The notes below the pieces were generated by a model. The model saw nothing but the letters and a program-made list of their open reading frames with translations, was not told the origin of the DNA and did no database searches. The translations under genes were made by a program, and so were the position numbers. A stretch of 40,899 nt of DNA from Candidatus Latescibacterota bacterium (GTDB lineage: Bacteria > Latescibacterota > UBA2968 > UBA8231): assembly GCA_007571365.1 (NCBI GenBank), contig RKRN01000318.1, positions 1-40,899 of the forward strand. The letters are read 5' to 3'. Each line of letters opens with the position of its first letter. The first letter of the stretch is position 1. Below are positions 6,252 through 14,963 of this stretch, piece after piece.

Positions 6252-8775
6252 CGCGACCTCGCGCTACGAAAGAGGCCCCTTGGCAGAGGCCGGTAAAGGC
6301 TTTGAGCAGTTCGGAGCGTGGGCGTCCGCGCTTGCGGCCGGCCGTGTAAAACTCCTCCCACCACTGCTGCACGGCGTCGCCTGAAGGTTCATCCTCAGTG
6401 CGATCGACGAGGCGGCGTATTTCCGCGCTTATAGCCGCACAGGGCAGGTCGTCTGCTTGCAAGGTCGGCCGCTCTTGGCTCAGGCGATAAGCCCAGCGGT
6501 CCGTAGTGCCCGCGGCGAAAATTTTGACCAAGTGTTGGAAGCGGCATGTCCACGCCCACGGCACGAGGACCTCGTCGTGGGCACCGGAGCGTCGCATAAA
6601 GCAGAGCGAGAGATAATTGCGCCCGCTGTTTTTGGCGGTCTTTTCCGCGCCGCGGGCTGCTTGCAGAGCCAAGCGCAAATCCTCCTTGTAGTGGACAAAG
6701 GCGATGCCGGCCGATAGGGTGGCCTTCTCGCCCATAGTCAGCAGGTACTGCCCGTCGTGTTCGATCCAGCCGTTGGCCTCTTCGCCGCGGAAGGCGCGGC
6801 GCAGGGCTACCGCGCAGGCGACCGCTTGGCGCATCGGCAGTAGGGCTAAGACATCGTCGCCGCCGGAGTAAATCATGGTGCCGTGGTGATCGGCCACGAT
6901 TTTCGGCGCGATGTAGCTGGCAAAATTGTTGAGGGCCTCGCTTATCGCAGCGTGTAGGGCCGGGCCGACCGGTCGCTTGGCGTCGAGGCCGGTGCTGGCC
7001 TGTTTGTCGAGTTTCTCGTAATAGGCGGTCATTTCCGGGTGCAAAACCTCGCGTACTTTGGGCGCGTTGGCGCCCCGCAGCCATTGGCCCATCTCGTCGG
7101 CGTCCATCACGAGGATGGCGTAGTAAATGGGGGGAGGGTCGCGGTCTTTCTTGGCGGCCTTGATTTGAGCCCAAACCGCTTGCGGTGGCTTTGGGTCGCC
7201 TTCCTCCACGTCGTCGCGATTTTTTGAGTGTAACCAGCGGCCATTCCAGTCTCCATTTAGAGCAAGGCCCGTCTCTTGCAGCCACTCCGCTGCGGCGACG
7301 GTCGCGGTGTCGGGGAAGCGCAGGTCGGCGGGGTTGAGTTGCAATTCGCCGGCCAGTGTTGCCGGAGCAGCAAACCGCTTGCACAGGGCGATGGCGGAAA
7401 ATCGCTCGCCCGGGCGCAGGCGGACGCCGTGGAGTTGGAGTTGGCCGGCGGCCTTTTTCCAGAATGCGCCGGAGTCGTTGAGGCTCGCTGGTCCCATCTG
7501 CTCGTAGGAACCGAGCAGACTGCATTTGGGCGGGCAGGGCGTTACAACGGATGTAGCTGGCACGTGGCGAATAGATCGCTGGACCTCCATCAGCCGCGCC
7601 GACGCTTCGAGTTGGGCCTGCCAGCGGCCGGCCGAGTCTTGGACGTAGCCGGGCCGATCGTCGGGCGGAATCGCGTTGGCGAGCTGGCGAACTTTGGCGG
7701 CTTCGGGCCACACGTCGTCAAACGAGTCCGCGTTGCCGATTAAGTGGGCGAGGTCCTTTTCATGCAGTTCGCCTGTGGGCCAAATCGCGGTCCGCACCTC
7801 GAAAAAACTATCGACCTGTTCCGGCCAGTGACGCGCCCAGTTGGAACTCAATGGCGCTAGCTTAGAGTCGAGGGAATTTTTTACGTCGTCGGCCAAGCCG
7901 CGCCACGCTTGCTCGACGGATTGGATGCAGGCGTCGGCCAGCTTTTGGGCCTCGGCGTTGGGTACGAGGGCGACGAAGCGGTTGGGGATGGACGGCGACC
8001 GCCGGGCCTGTTTGCACGGTGGCGGCACGACCTGCTCTAACCCCTGCTCGCGCAGCCACAGGTCCATCAACGGGTTGCCGCGCAGGGCCGGATAGACCAG
8101 CGCGGTCGGGCCGCAGGCCGCGAGCACCGGGCGCAGTGCTTGGAACGTCAGCCACGACAAAATAGCACTGCCCGTCCACAGGTCGCGGACGCTGCGGGCT
8201 GCTTCGATAAAGGTCTGCACTGGCCCCAAAGAGAGCGACAGGAACGCGCCGCTGTCGCCGGCCGCCCACAGGCCGCTGGTAATGTCTGCATGCTGGATGA
8301 GGGTGTGGTCGGGTACGCGGGTGTCAGCCGGTAGCCGCGCCAACTGCGGCCCGAGCTTTTGGGGGAGCAGCCGCCAGAGTGCTAAAAAGCGCAGGCGTGG
8401 GTCGTCGGGCAGGGCGGCGACGATGTTGGCGAGTGCCGTGCCCACGTGGTTCTCGTCGAGGGCCAGCCTGGTTAGGGTGGCGGGCTGGGCACTTACCGGG
8501 TGGCGCACCTCGATGCGGCCGTTTTCTAGGCCGATGGCGCGTTGGCCTTGGGGGCCTGCCGTCGGCATGGGAATGCGCTCGGTGCGGGCGGCGAGTTGGT
8601 CGGCTGGCCCGGCCGAATGCTTTATGGTAACGCGACTGACATCCCGGCCGCGGGCGCGCGAGGCATAGCGGGCGGCGCGGGCTTCGTGCCCGCGGATGTC
8701 GAGAGCCTTGTCCACTGGGTCGTGGAGATAGACTAGCAGCAACTGCTCGTAGTCTATAGAGTCTGTCGGAGTCAT
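6244..8775 (-). CDS. cmr2: Type III-B Cas10 / Cmr2 with HD and GGDD cyclase motifs
   Basis: An 843-residue Cas10 of the Cmr type and the first gene of the operon. The N-terminal HD region has LHDPVDKALDIRGHE, with H18, D19 and H30 as metal-ligand candidates. The first palm domain begins around residue 175 (LSLGPVQTFIEAARSVRDLW). The second palm has LVMDADEMGQW (D558, D560) and an intact SGGDDVLALLP with GGDD at 638-641. Family knowledge: the HD domain may degrade DNA and the GGDD palm makes cyclic oligoadenylates once target RNA is bound. Intact GGDD fits the CARF gene further down the operon. The start ATG at 8775 has only a weak upstream purine stretch. No zinc ribbon was assigned with certainty. 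Confidence 0.95.
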   Translation of the reverse strand: MTPTDSIDYEQLLLVYLHDPVDKALDIRGHEARAARYASRARGRDVSRVTIKHSAGPADQLAARTERIPMPTAGPQGQRAIGLENGRIEVRHPVSAQPATLTRLALDENHVGTALANIVAALPDDPRLRFLALWRLLPQKLGPQLARLPADTRVPDHTLIQHADITSGLWAAGDSGAFLSLSLGPVQTFIEAARSVRDLWTGSAILSWLTFQALRPVLAACGPTALVYPALRGNPLMDLWLREQGLEQVVPPPCKQARRSPSIPNRFVALVPNAEAQKLADACIQSVEQAWRGLADDVKNSLDSKLAPLSSNWARHWPEQVDSFFEVRTAIWPTGELHEKDLAHLIGNADSFDDVWPEAAKVRQLANAIPPDDRPGYVQDSAGRWQAQLEASARLMEVQRSIRHVPATSVVTPCPPKCSLLGSYEQMGPASLNDSGAFWKKAAGQLQLHGVRLRPGERFSAIALCKRFAAPATLAGELQLNPADLRFPDTATVAAAEWLQETGLALNGDWNGRWLHSKNRDDVEEGDPKPPQAVWAQIKAAKKDRDPPPIYYAILVMDADEMGQWLRGANAPKVREVLHPEMTAYYEKLDKQASTGLDAKRPVGPALHAAISEALNNFASYIAPKIVADHHGTMIYSGGDDVLALLPMRQAVACAVALRRAFRGEEANGWIEHDGQYLLTMGEKATLSAGIAFVHYKEDLRLALQAARGAEKTAKNSGRNYLSLCFMRRSGAHDEVLVPWAWTCRFQHLVKIFAAGTTDRWAYRLSQERPTLQADDLPCAAISAEIRRLVDRTEDEPSGDAVQQWWEEFYTAGRKRGRPRSELLKAFTGLCQGASFVARGRDA

Positions 8776-9045
8776 AGCTTTATCTTGTTTAAAACGCGAG
8801 TTTATTTTGCAAGCCTACGCTGAGATTAGCTGAAATGGCAGGTGCCTTAGTTATCGCAACGGATGTTACACCGCGTTTCCTTGGGTAAGTAGGCCTCCAC
8901 AGCCGCCGGTGTGGGTTGGCCAGATTCCCGCGGGCGCGGGAAGGACGCCGGGGGCCGGCAAGGGGCCGACGATAACTAGCGACAACGTAACAGCACGTAA
9001 TATCGACGCGAGTAAAAACAGTGTCAAACTAAGCAAGAGGAGCCC
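8776..9045. other. Intergenic region between divergent cmr2 and a small lipoprotein gene
   Basis: 270 bases without a gene. It should hold the promoter of the cmr operon (minus strand), but no convincing -35/-10 pair was found. A perfect 7-bp stem TTCCCGC/GCGGGAA with a 4-nt loop lies at 8925-8942, next to a GC-rich GCCGGGGGCCGGC stretch. It could be a structured regulatory or REP-like element. No CRISPR repeats are present. Confidence 0.5.
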
Positions 9046-9402
9046 ATGTCAGTGCTTACTACTATGCACGAGGTGCGTGCGGCGGTCGTCTGTGCGGTGT
9101 TGGCCGGGGGCTGTGCGCTGATCGCCGCGCCTCCACAACCTCCGCCCGCAGCCGCGCAGCTTTTGGCTGAGGGCGGCTATGTGGAAGCGCATCTGATGCG
9201 CCGGTTTGCCGAGGGGCACTTGTTGGTGCGGTTGCCGGACGGAACGGTCTGGTTGCTCGACCCCAAAAAGCATTGTTCTTGGTGCTGGATGCATATTGGT
9301 AAGACCGTTTGGGTCCAGCTGGGCGAGCGCTCGGCCACGCTGCTCAACGCCCAGGGGGAGACGGCCGAGTGCTGGAACGGTGGGCCGATGCGCCGGTACT
9401 AA
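9046..9402 (+). CDS. Small predicted lipoprotein or secreted protein, unknown function
   Basis: A 118-residue protein not recognised. The N-terminus has a hydrophobic segment (VRAAVVCAVLAGGCALIA) with a lipobox-like LAGGC around residues 19-23, then a Pro/Ala-rich spacer. The rest has a short beta-rich pattern (LLVRLPDGTVWLLDP) and a CSWCWMH cluster. The start is supported by AGAGGAGC 7 nt upstream. It ends exactly where the convergent D-aminoacylase gene ends. The signal type (lipoprotein or cleaved Sec) is uncertain because only the lipobox supports it. Confidence 0.6.
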   Translation: MSVLTTMHEVRAAVVCAVLAGGCALIAAPPQPPPAAAQLLAEGGYVEAHLMRRFAEGHLLVRLPDGTVWLLDPKKHCSWCWMHIGKTVWVQLGERSATLLNAQGETAECWNGGPMRRY

Positions 9403-10971
9403 TCAGGCTCTGAACTTCAGATAGCGGCCCGGCCAAGTCGGTCCTAAATTTTTGACCGCGCATCCGTTGCGGACGATGGGAACCCCGTTGACGAGGACGT
9501 GCTCGACGCCGACCGAATGCTGGTGAGGGTCGGCGTAGGTGGCGCGATCGGCCACAGTGTCCGCATCAAAGACGACCAAGTCCGCGTAGAATCCCTCGGT
9601 AATTTGCCCCCGTTGGGTCAGGCCAAACCGCGCCGCCGGATAGCCGCTCAGCTTGTACACCGCGTCTTCGAGCGAGAAGAGCTGGTGGTCGCGTACGCAA
9701 GGCCCCAACAGGCGGGCGGCTGAGCCGTACAAACGCGGATGCACGGCGCCGTCGGGAAAGTAAATCCCATCGCTGCCCATCATGTACTTATCGTGCGACA
9801 GGAAGGGATGCACCAACGCGTCGTCGCCGTGGTGGAACACGAGCAGGACCGCCAAGTTTTCCTCGATCAGCAGGTCGCACAGCGCATCGGCCGGGGGGGC
9901 GTCGGCTTGTTGGATGTATTCGGCTAAGGTGCAGCCAATAAAGCGGGCGTTGTCGCGCCCGGGCAGCCAAGCAATGGTCATCCGGTTGAGCGGGTTGACG
10001 TAGCGGCTGAGGGCGCGGGTGAAGCGGCGGCGGATGGTGGGATCGTTGAGCTTGGGCAAGACGCCCAGCGGGCCGTCCTCCCATACCTCATAGGGCAACA
10101 TGAAGTTGAGCATGGTTGAGCCGGGCAGGTACGGGTACACATCAAAGCTGAAATCGACCTCGTGGACCGCGACTTGATCCACGTATGACAGCAGTTCGTC
10201 GATCTGCCGGGGCGAGGTGCCCTTGAAGTGAGAAATGTGGACCGGGACGCCAGCGCGCCGCCCGATCTCGACGGCTTCCTGCACCCCGGCGAGGGTGCCC
10301 TTTTTGTAGCGCACGTGAGTGACGTAGAGGCCCTGTTGCGCGGCCATGGGCGTGCAGGCTGCGACGAGTTCGTCGGTGGTGGCAAAGCATTCGGCGATGT
10401 AGTCGAGGCCGGTCGAAAGGCCGACTGCGCCTTCGGCCATGCCGCGCTCGACCGCGGCGAGAATCTCTTCTAGCTGCAGGTCGTCGGGGACGCAGCGGCT
10501 CCAGCCGCAGGCCATGGCCCGCAGGTGGGCATAGGGCAGGTGGGCGATGGTATTTTGCGCGGTGCGACCGTCGAGTAGCTGCATGTAGTCGGCGAGGCTT
10601 TCCCAGCCTGAGTAGTGGCGTTGCAGCAGGCCGTTGAGGGCGCGCATGTAGTAGAGCCAGTGGGCGCGGGTGGCGGCATCTAAAGGCGCGTAGGAAATGC
10701 CGTCGGCCATGAGGACTTCGGTGGTAAAGCCTTGGCGGGTTTTGGGGAGGAAGTTGGGCTTTTGCAAGAGCCAGCCGTCGGAGTGATTGTGGACATCGAC
10801 AAAGCCCGGGGCGACGATTTTGCCTCGGGCGTCAATGCAGTGCTGCGATGCGGTGGCGGAGAGATCGCCGATGGCCGCGATGCGGTCGGCGCGCAGGCCC
10901 ACGTCGGCTGGGTAGCGGTCGGCGCGGGTGCCGTTGATGAGGGTGCCGTTGCGGATGATGAGATCGAACAA
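9403..10971 (-). CDS. N-acyl-D-amino-acid deacylase / D-aminoacylase family amidohydrolase
   Basis: A 522-residue metal-dependent amidohydrolase. Counting from the TTG at 10971 (GGAGAA 7 nt upstream), the protein starts with LFDLIIRNGTLING, the small beta-sandwich strand typical of the family. VDVHNHSDG gives the HxH metal ligands (H61, H63). Further family motifs are YVTHVRYKKG, VHISHFKGTSP and MGSDGIYFP. A C-terminal YADLVVFD returns to the beta-sandwich domain. Family members hydrolyse N-acyl-D-amino acids or related amides; the true substrate cannot be told. The longer frame back to 11052 lacks family similarity and was not used. It is divergent from the amidohydrolase at 11118. Confidence 0.85.
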   Translation of the reverse strand: MFDLIIRNGTLINGTRADRYPADVGLRADRIAAIGDLSATASQHCIDARGKIVAPGFVDVHNHSDGWLLQKPNFLPKTRQGFTTEVLMADGISYAPLDAATRAHWLYYMRALNGLLQRHYSGWESLADYMQLLDGRTAQNTIAHLPYAHLRAMACGWSRCVPDDLQLEEILAAVERGMAEGAVGLSTGLDYIAECFATTDELVAACTPMAAQQGLYVTHVRYKKGTLAGVQEAVEIGRRAGVPVHISHFKGTSPRQIDELLSYVDQVAVHEVDFSFDVYPYLPGSTMLNFMLPYEVWEDGPLGVLPKLNDPTIRRRFTRALSRYVNPLNRMTIAWLPGRDNARFIGCTLAEYIQQADAPPADALCDLLIEENLAVLLVFHHGDDALVHPFLSHDKYMMGSDGIYFPDGAVHPRLYGSAARLLGPCVRDHQLFSLEDAVYKLSGYPAARFGLTQRGQITEGFYADLVVFDADTVADRATYADPHQHSVGVEHVLVNGVPIVRNGCAVKNLGPTWPGRYLKFRA

Positions 10972-11117
10972 GGTACTTCTCCGGTGAAGTGAAGCGAAAA
11001 GAAAAGTGCCGGTCAATCTAGGGGGCTGGACGCGGGCTCGCAAGCGGCGCATTGCTGGACGGGCGCGGCCCTTTTTCGCATTTTATCGCCGCACAATTTC
11101 CGCAGAAAGGATGCCTT

Positions 11118-11933
11118 ATGCGCATTATTGACCCGCATGTTCACGTATGGATCAACGATCCGGCCTTCCCGTGGCCGGCCGAAAACCCCAACCCGCCCGC
11201 CGAAGATCACACCGCCGAGGAGCTACTGGCCCTGATGGACGCCCACGGCGTGGAAAAGACCGTGCTGGTGCAGGTGATTCACTACCGCTGGGACAATAGC
11301 TACGTCGCCCACGTCATCAAACAATATCCCGACCGCTTCATGGCGGTGGGGCGCATCAATCCCGAAGACCCGGCCGCGCCCGACCACATGTCGATGTGGA
11401 CCGAGGACCACGGCCTGCACGGGATGCGGCTGTCGCCCTCGCCGGAGGCGGCCGGCGATTGGTTTAAGGGGCCGGGCATGGACCCGATTTTTGCTCGTGC
11501 CCAGCAGCTAGGCATTCCGATGCTAATTCTGACCGGGGCCAGCCGACTGCCGGATTTGGCGCGGATCCTCGACCGCTACCCGGAGGTGGATTGCTGCATC
11601 GACCACATGGCCAGCGCCCATCCCGACAACCCGCAGGAGCGGCAATGGCTGCTGGCTATGGCCCGCTATCCCCGCGTGTACGTCAAAATCAGCCACACGT
11701 GGTCGCTTTCTAAGCAGGATTATCCTTGGGCCGACACGCACGAGATGGTTGAGGAAGTGTATCAGACCTTTGGACCGCAGCGCATTATGTGGGGCACGGA
11801 TTGGCCGGTGTGCCTGTCGCGGGCCGAATACGCCCAGCCCCTGACGGTGGTGCGCGACGAGATGAAGTTCATTGCGCCGGCGGATCTGGAATGGGTGCTG
11901 GGCAAGACGGTGTTGAAGCTGTGGCCGTTTTGA
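11118..11933 (+). CDS. Amidohydrolase family (PF04909-like) TIM-barrel metal hydrolase
   Basis: A 271-residue protein starting MRIIDPHVHVW, with the HxH pair of the amidohydrolase-2 family. It has a conserved His strand (CIDHMAS) and the terminal GTDWPVC motif with the metal-binding Asp. This family includes 2-pyrone-4,6-dicarboxylate lactonase, ACMS decarboxylase and related hydrolases or decarboxylases of carbon catabolism. The ATG at 11118 is preceded by AAAGGA and begins right at the domain; the upstream extension to 11052 is not conserved. The stop overlaps the following oxidoreductase, so the two are likely co-transcribed. Confidence 0.85.
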   Translation: MRIIDPHVHVWINDPAFPWPAENPNPPAEDHTAEELLALMDAHGVEKTVLVQVIHYRWDNSYVAHVIKQYPDRFMAVGRINPEDPAAPDHMSMWTEDHGLHGMRLSPSPEAAGDWFKGPGMDPIFARAQQLGIPMLILTGASRLPDLARILDRYPEVDCCIDHMASAHPDNPQERQWLLAMARYPRVYVKISHTWSLSKQDYPWADTHEMVEEVYQTFGPQRIMWGTDWPVCLSRAEYAQPLTVVRDEMKFIAPADLEWVLGKTVLKLWPF

Positions 11934-12793
11934 ACATCGGCATCGTCGGGGCGGAAAACAGCCACACGGCCGCCATCGCCAAGGTGCTCAACGTCGAAAA
12001 AAGAGTGGGCGGGGTGCAGGTGACGCACGTGTGGGGCGAGACCGCCCAATACGCACAAGCAGCCGCAGCGGCCGGTCAAATTCCGCATATCGTGCATACG
12101 CCCGAAGAGCTGATCGGCCAAGTCGATGCGGTGGTGGTCGATCACCGCCACGGCGCCGAGCACCTGCCAGCGGCTTGGCCGCTGCTGGAGGCCAAAATCC
12201 CGCTTTTTATCGACAAGCCGTTTTGCTACCGCTTGGCCGAGGGCCAGCGCTTTTTGGCGCGGGCCGAGGAGCTGGGCGTACCGGTTTGCTCTTTTTCGAC
12301 GTTGCCCAAACAGGCTTCGTATCGGGCCTTTGGCCAAAGGATGCGCCCGCTTGGCGCCATTCAGGCCGTAGTTTCCACAGGCCCGTGCGACATCAAGTCG
12401 CAGTGGGGCGGGGTCTTTTTTTATGGCATTCACCAAGTGGATATGGTGCTGCGCTTGCGCGGCGCGGATATACGCTGGGCTGAAATTCATCGCGGGGCCG
12501 GGGCCAACCACACCGCCACCCTCACCTACCGCGACGGCTGCGTGGCTACCCTGAACTTGGTAGGGGGTGCTGCGCCCGGTTTCCACCTGAGTGCCATCGG
12601 CGAAAAGGGCCGCATCGACGAGCCGATCTCCTTCGACGCGAGCGCGTATCTAAGCGGCATTCGCGATTTTTGCGCCATGTTCCGCACCGGCCAAACCGAC
12701 GAGACTGTGCAGACCATGCTGGGGCCGGTGGCCGTGCTGGAGGCACTGGAGCAGTCCTTAGAGCAAAAGAGTCGGGTGCGAGTGCCGCTATGA
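11921..12793 (+). CDS. Gfo/Idh/MocA family oxidoreductase
   Basis: A 290-residue NAD(P)-dependent dehydrogenase. The Rossmann start is NIGIVGAENSH (a variant of GxGxxG), and FIDKPFCYRLAEG replaces the usual EKP motif. A later WGGVFFYGIHQVDM strand carries the conserved His of the C-terminal substrate domain. The start is GTG 11921 or TTG 11930, both overlapping the upstream amidohydrolase stop; GTG gives the better N-terminus. Family members oxidise or epimerise sugars and cyclitols. It overlaps the broken ATPase gene that follows by 4 nt (ATGA). Confidence 0.82.
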   Translation: MAVLNIGIVGAENSHTAAIAKVLNVEKRVGGVQVTHVWGETAQYAQAAAAAGQIPHIVHTPEELIGQVDAVVVDHRHGAEHLPAAWPLLEAKIPLFIDKPFCYRLAEGQRFLARAEELGVPVCSFSTLPKQASYRAFGQRMRPLGAIQAVVSTGPCDIKSQWGGVFFYGIHQVDMVLRLRGADIRWAEIHRGAGANHTATLTYRDGCVATLNLVGGAAPGFHLSAIGEKGRIDEPISFDASAYLSGIRDFCAMFRTGQTDETVQTMLGPVAVLEALEQSLEQKSRVRVPL

Positions 12794-13589
12794 CCGAGAG
12801 GGTCATTCGCAGATTGAAGATCGAAAACTTCAAGAGCATTAATTCCTTGGAAGTACAGGGGCTTGCGCCCTTTTCGGTGTTCGCGGGGGCGAATGGCTCA
12901 GGTAAGAGCAATTTCTTTGACGCACTGGCCTTCATCCACTTACCCGACTTCTAAAGAATTTGCATCTGTACCGGGTTGATCCTACGGGTGCAAAGGAGCC
13001 GGATAAATCAAGCCTTGATTCAACGAAATTAGGGGGCAAGGGGCACAATCTGGTGAGTGTCTTGCATCGTTTAGAGGGCGATGAAGCAATACGCGAAGAG
13101 ATTCAAGACTGGATGAAGATGATCGTTCCGGGGAGCGAGAACATCCAGACCGAACACCAGAGACTGGATGGCAGGACCGCTCTACGATTCAAGGAGGAAG
13201 CATTTGAGAAAACTTTCCCAGCCCATTTGGTCTCAGACGGGACGATGTACGCGCTGTGTTTGCTGGTCGCCGTGCTCGACGCGCCTTCAGAGTGCGGAAT
13301 GACGTTGATTGAGGAGCCGGAAAGAGGGCTGCATCCCAAGGCTATCTACGAGTTGGTAGATTTGATGCGGCAGCAGGCTTCACCTGAAAATCCCATATGG
13401 TTGACCACTCATAGCGAGTCGGTGGTTCGAGTGCTCAATCTCAGTGAACTCGTTCTCGTGGATAAGATTGACGGTCAGACTAGAATGAGGCCGGCCGATG
13501 CTGGGAACATCTCCCAAGAGGATTTGGCTCCGTTGGGCCTCGACGAAGCGTGGCTCTCGAACCTGCTGGCCGGGGGATTGCCATGGTGA
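12790..13589 (+). pseudogene. AAA (ABC/SMC-like) ATPase, internally deleted and frameshifted
   Basis: The 5' part (12790-12954) encodes 54 residues with IENFKSINSLE and the Walker A FAGANGSGKSNFFDAL, then stops. The 3' part lies in the next frame: KNLHLYRVDP, then a signature-like HLVSDGTMYALCLL, Walker B MTLIEEPERGLHP and the switch WLTTHSESVV, ending at 13589. Relatives of this AAA_21-type family have a stretch of roughly a hundred or more residues between Walker A and the LYRVDP segment. Here that stretch is absent and one base appears lost near 12953, where LPDF would join KNLHLY. This is read as a decayed gene; a programmed frameshift is unlikely given the missing middle. Its base composition looks less GC-rich than its neighbours. 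Confidence 0.75.
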
Positions 13590-13792
13590 CGGTGGGGTTT
13601 GTGGTGGAAGGAGATTCAGACAAATACTTGGTAGAAAGCGAATTGTTTCAGACGTGGCTACGCGAAGTTCGATTTTCGAGAAAATTCATTCGCGATCACG
13701 GGTTTGATATCAGACGAGCAGCCCGACACGATCAGTGCCCCAGTGCCCGTTATTTTGTCTCTCGGCTCTGTGCATTGGGCCATCCACTATAA
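13583..13792 (+). pseudogene. Truncated TOPRIM/DUF4276-like partner of the ATPase
   Basis: A 69-residue frame starting MVTVGFVVEGDSDKYLVE, which has the EGxSD motif and strand pattern of small TOPRIM-like proteins (DUF4276/OLD type) found next to AAA_21 ATPases. After about 35 residues the sequence becomes basic and unlike the family, and it stops. The start overlaps the ATPase stop by 7 nt, as in intact pairs. It is most likely a 3'-truncated remnant. The exact family is uncertain because only the first motif survives. Confidence 0.5.
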
Positions 13793-13793
13793 T
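13788..13793 (+). promoter_or_regulatory. Possible -10 box ahead of the KDG-kinase-like gene
   Basis: TATAAT lies 30 nt before the ATG, inside the end of the TOPRIM remnant. No good -35 is found at 16-18 nt. It may be the promoter of the downstream operon after the decayed module. Confidence 0.3.
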
Positions 13794-13822
13794 GCCAACA
13801 ACACAAGGAGGAAGAAAGGAGT

Positions 13823-14953
13823 ATGGCCATCCAACTTAAATCAGCCGACCAAACTCGCTACGACGCCATCGCCTTGGGCGAAGTCCTCATGCGCATCGAT
13901 CCCGGCCAAGTGCCCACGGCGCGGGCCCGCACGGCCCGGATTTGGCACGGGGGCGGCGAGACCAATGTCGCCGAGGGCTTGAGCTATTGCTTTGGCTTGC
14001 GTGCCGCTGTCGTCACGGCCCTGGTGGACGACGGGATTGGCCGCAATATCGAAAACCAACTGCGCGAAGCCGGACTGGACACCGGGCATATCATCTGGTT
14101 TAACAACAGCGGCAAAGGCCCATTTAGCACCGACGCCAAGGGGACTTTGCACAACGGAATCAACTTCACTTGGGCCGGCAAGGGCCTTTTGCCTTCGGTG
14201 ACCGAATACTATCGCGCCCATGCCCCGGTGCGCGAAATCGGGCCGGGCGACGTGGATTGGGACCACCTCTTCGGCGCGTTGGGGACGCGGTGGTTTAGCA
14301 CCGGCGGGATTTACACCTTGCTCTCGGAGAAGACAGCCGCCTTGGCCTTAGAGGGCATGCAAAAAGCCGGCGAATACGGTGCCGGCCGTTCCTTTGACCT
14401 CAACTACCGCTCCAAGGTCGAGCCGGACAAAGAGCGCGCCCGCCAGATCAATCGCGCTATTGTGCCGCACGTCGAGTTCCTCGTCGGCAACCAAGACGAT
14501 TTTGACGACGCGCTGGGCTACGAAACCGAAAAGGTGGCCCAAGACGCCAGCTTTGCTCAGTGGTTGGCGATCTATACCAAGATGCTGCACCAAGTTGCCA
14601 ACGACTATCCAAACCTCAAGTACATCGGCACCCAGTTGCGCGGTGCGCTGACCGCCGATCGCATCAACTGGGGTGCCGTGCTCTTCGATGTTGAGGCGGG
14701 CGAAATCTACCAAGCAGCCGTGCGCGAAAACATTGAAATCGCCGATCGCACCGGCGGCGGCGATTCCTTTGCTTCGGGCGTGGTCGCGGCACTGCTCGAT
14801 GGCCGGGGGGCCGCCGACGCCGTGCAGTGGGGCGCGGCGCACGGCATCCTAGTGCAGGAGTGCATCGGCGATACCACTATGGTCACGCGAGACGATGTCG
14901 AAAAGGAAGTCGCCCGTGCGCTCAAAGGCGGCGGGGTTTCGGCCCTTAGATGA
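13823..14953 (+). CDS. PfkB family sugar kinase, 2-keto-3-deoxygluconate kinase-like
   Basis: A 376-residue ribokinase-fold enzyme. The N-terminal ALGEVLMRIDPG and the HGGGETNVAEGL substrate loop are followed by the C-terminal PfkB signature IADRTGGGDSFASG, where D314 is the predicted catalytic base. This arrangement, with the longer middle, resembles KDG kinases that phosphorylate 2-dehydro-3-deoxy-gluconate in sugar-acid breakdown. The neighbours (DapA-like aldolase, hydroxyacid dehydrogenases) fit, but specificity is inferred. An AGGAGGAAG and a second AAAGGAG precede the ATG. It is probably the first gene of an operon reaching 17001. Confidence 0.85.
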   Translation: MAIQLKSADQTRYDAIALGEVLMRIDPGQVPTARARTARIWHGGGETNVAEGLSYCFGLRAAVVTALVDDGIGRNIENQLREAGLDTGHIIWFNNSGKGPFSTDAKGTLHNGINFTWAGKGLLPSVTEYYRAHAPVREIGPGDVDWDHLFGALGTRWFSTGGIYTLLSEKTAALALEGMQKAGEYGAGRSFDLNYRSKVEPDKERARQINRAIVPHVEFLVGNQDDFDDALGYETEKVAQDASFAQWLAIYTKMLHQVANDYPNLKYIGTQLRGALTADRINWGAVLFDVEAGEIYQAAVRENIEIADRTGGGDSFASGVVAALLDGRGAADAVQWGAAHGILVQECIGDTTMVTRDDVEKEVARALKGGGVSALR

Positions 14954-14963
14954 GGAGCAGAAC

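Noticed and set aside
1-9045. CRISPR array near the cmr operon
   Set aside because: Scanning the gaps by eye found no regularly spaced direct repeats; the only repeats are the inverted ends at 1383-1578.
12790-13589. Programmed frameshift in the ATPase
   Set aside because: A conserved middle region is missing in addition to the frame change, and no slippery sequence is evident.
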